NCBI RefSeq assembly: GCF_014652315.1
Contig: NZ_BMYO01000005.1
Span: 1-64,000 of the forward strand
Length of the DNA stretch: 64,000 nt
Direction: 5' to 3'
DNA from: Jeongeupia chitinilytica
GTDB lineage: Bacteria > Pseudomonadota > Gammaproteobacteria > Burkholderiales > Chitinibacteraceae
Shown: in pieces, positions 63,848 through 64,000 of the stretch
How positions within the stretch are numbered: position 1 is the first letter of the stretch
Layout of the letters: every line of letters starts with the position of its first letter
Program-made: the position numbers and the translations under genes
Notes under the pieces: generated by a model
Told to the model about the DNA's origin: nothing
Seen by the model: the letters and a program-made list of their open reading frames with translations, nothing else
Databases searched by the model: none

Positions 63848-64000
63848 ATGCAAGTTCGATCTGTGTTTGTGTTCAGAGGGAAAAAAGGAGAGGTCTGTTT
63901 CGCCATGGCCGACAATCTTGGCGACGAAGAACAACTGGATGTCGTACTGCAAACGCACAAGAAGCTGCAGCCCGACGAGCGCAGCCCCACTTATGGCGAG
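63848..64000 (+). CDS. Partial unknown gene cut by the right edge
   Basis: An ATG with GGAGG 7-8 bases upstream opens a frame without a stop to the window end (51 codons). It reads MQVRSVFVFRGKKGEVCFAM, then ADNLGDEEQLDVVLQTHKKL. A second in-frame ATG at 63905 has a GGAGAG upstream and is an alternative start. Too little is visible to assign a family. Confidence 0.55.
   Translation, partial: MQVRSVFVFRGKKGEVCFAMADNLGDEEQLDVVLQTHKKLQPDERSPTYGE

Overview
The window is GC-rich DNA from a betaproteobacterium. Gene content and order point to the Neisseriales/Chromobacteriaceae: ndk-rlmN-pilW-rodZ-ispG-hisS-yfgM-bamB-der, then hfq-hflX-hflK-hflC-DUF2065-hisZ-purA, then Fur-linked bfd and a bacterioferritin pair. 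The taxon is an inference from synteny and protein style. No rRNA, tRNA or CRISPR array was recognised.

Left edge (1-2.2 kb): the C-terminal end of a hybrid sensor kinase, its LuxR-type response regulator, and a small fimbrial-subunit-like gene whose Shine-Dalgarno sequence lies inside a perfect inverted repeat.

Accessory region (about 2.5-26.6 kb): a P4-satellite-like integrated element. Its replication and regulation genes (3.1-9.5 kb, minus strand, mostly start-stop coupled) are two HTH/AlpA regulators, several small proteins, an Ash-like leader frame with an internal terminator, a zinc-finger/Toprim primase and a DUF927 helicase. A decayed partial copy of the DUF927 gene lies just beyond them. 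The integrase is at the other end (25.3-26.6 kb) and is interrupted by one in-frame amber codon. Two matching sites, each with six TGACAC-type repeats around an AT-rich core, lie near the two ends and look like replication iterons. Between them is a metabolic and stress cargo: a P2A-type cation ATPase, a PAS-GGDEF diguanylate cyclase, a two-subunit NAD-linked formate dehydrogenase, two universal stress proteins, an ADP-forming acyl-CoA synthetase fused to an acetyltransferase, a zinc alcohol dehydrogenase, and a P1B-type metal ATPase with a C-terminal hemerythrin domain. Together these resemble low-oxygen persistence loci.

Core chromosome (26.7-64 kb): guaB; dsbB overlapping oxyR; a rubredoxin reductase; a SPOR protein; the large housekeeping run from ndk to purA covering nucleotide, isoprenoid, tRNA-charging, outer-membrane-assembly and FtsH-control functions; an iron-storage cluster with three Fur-box-like sites and two complementary bacterioferritin subunits; hisN-like, purT, a truncated hemoglobin, a rhomboid protease, trmL and purU; and a partial type II secretion operon gspF-G-H-I-J-K. 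The right edge holds small hypothetical genes, a glyoxalase-fold protein, and the first 51 codons of a gene cut by the window end.
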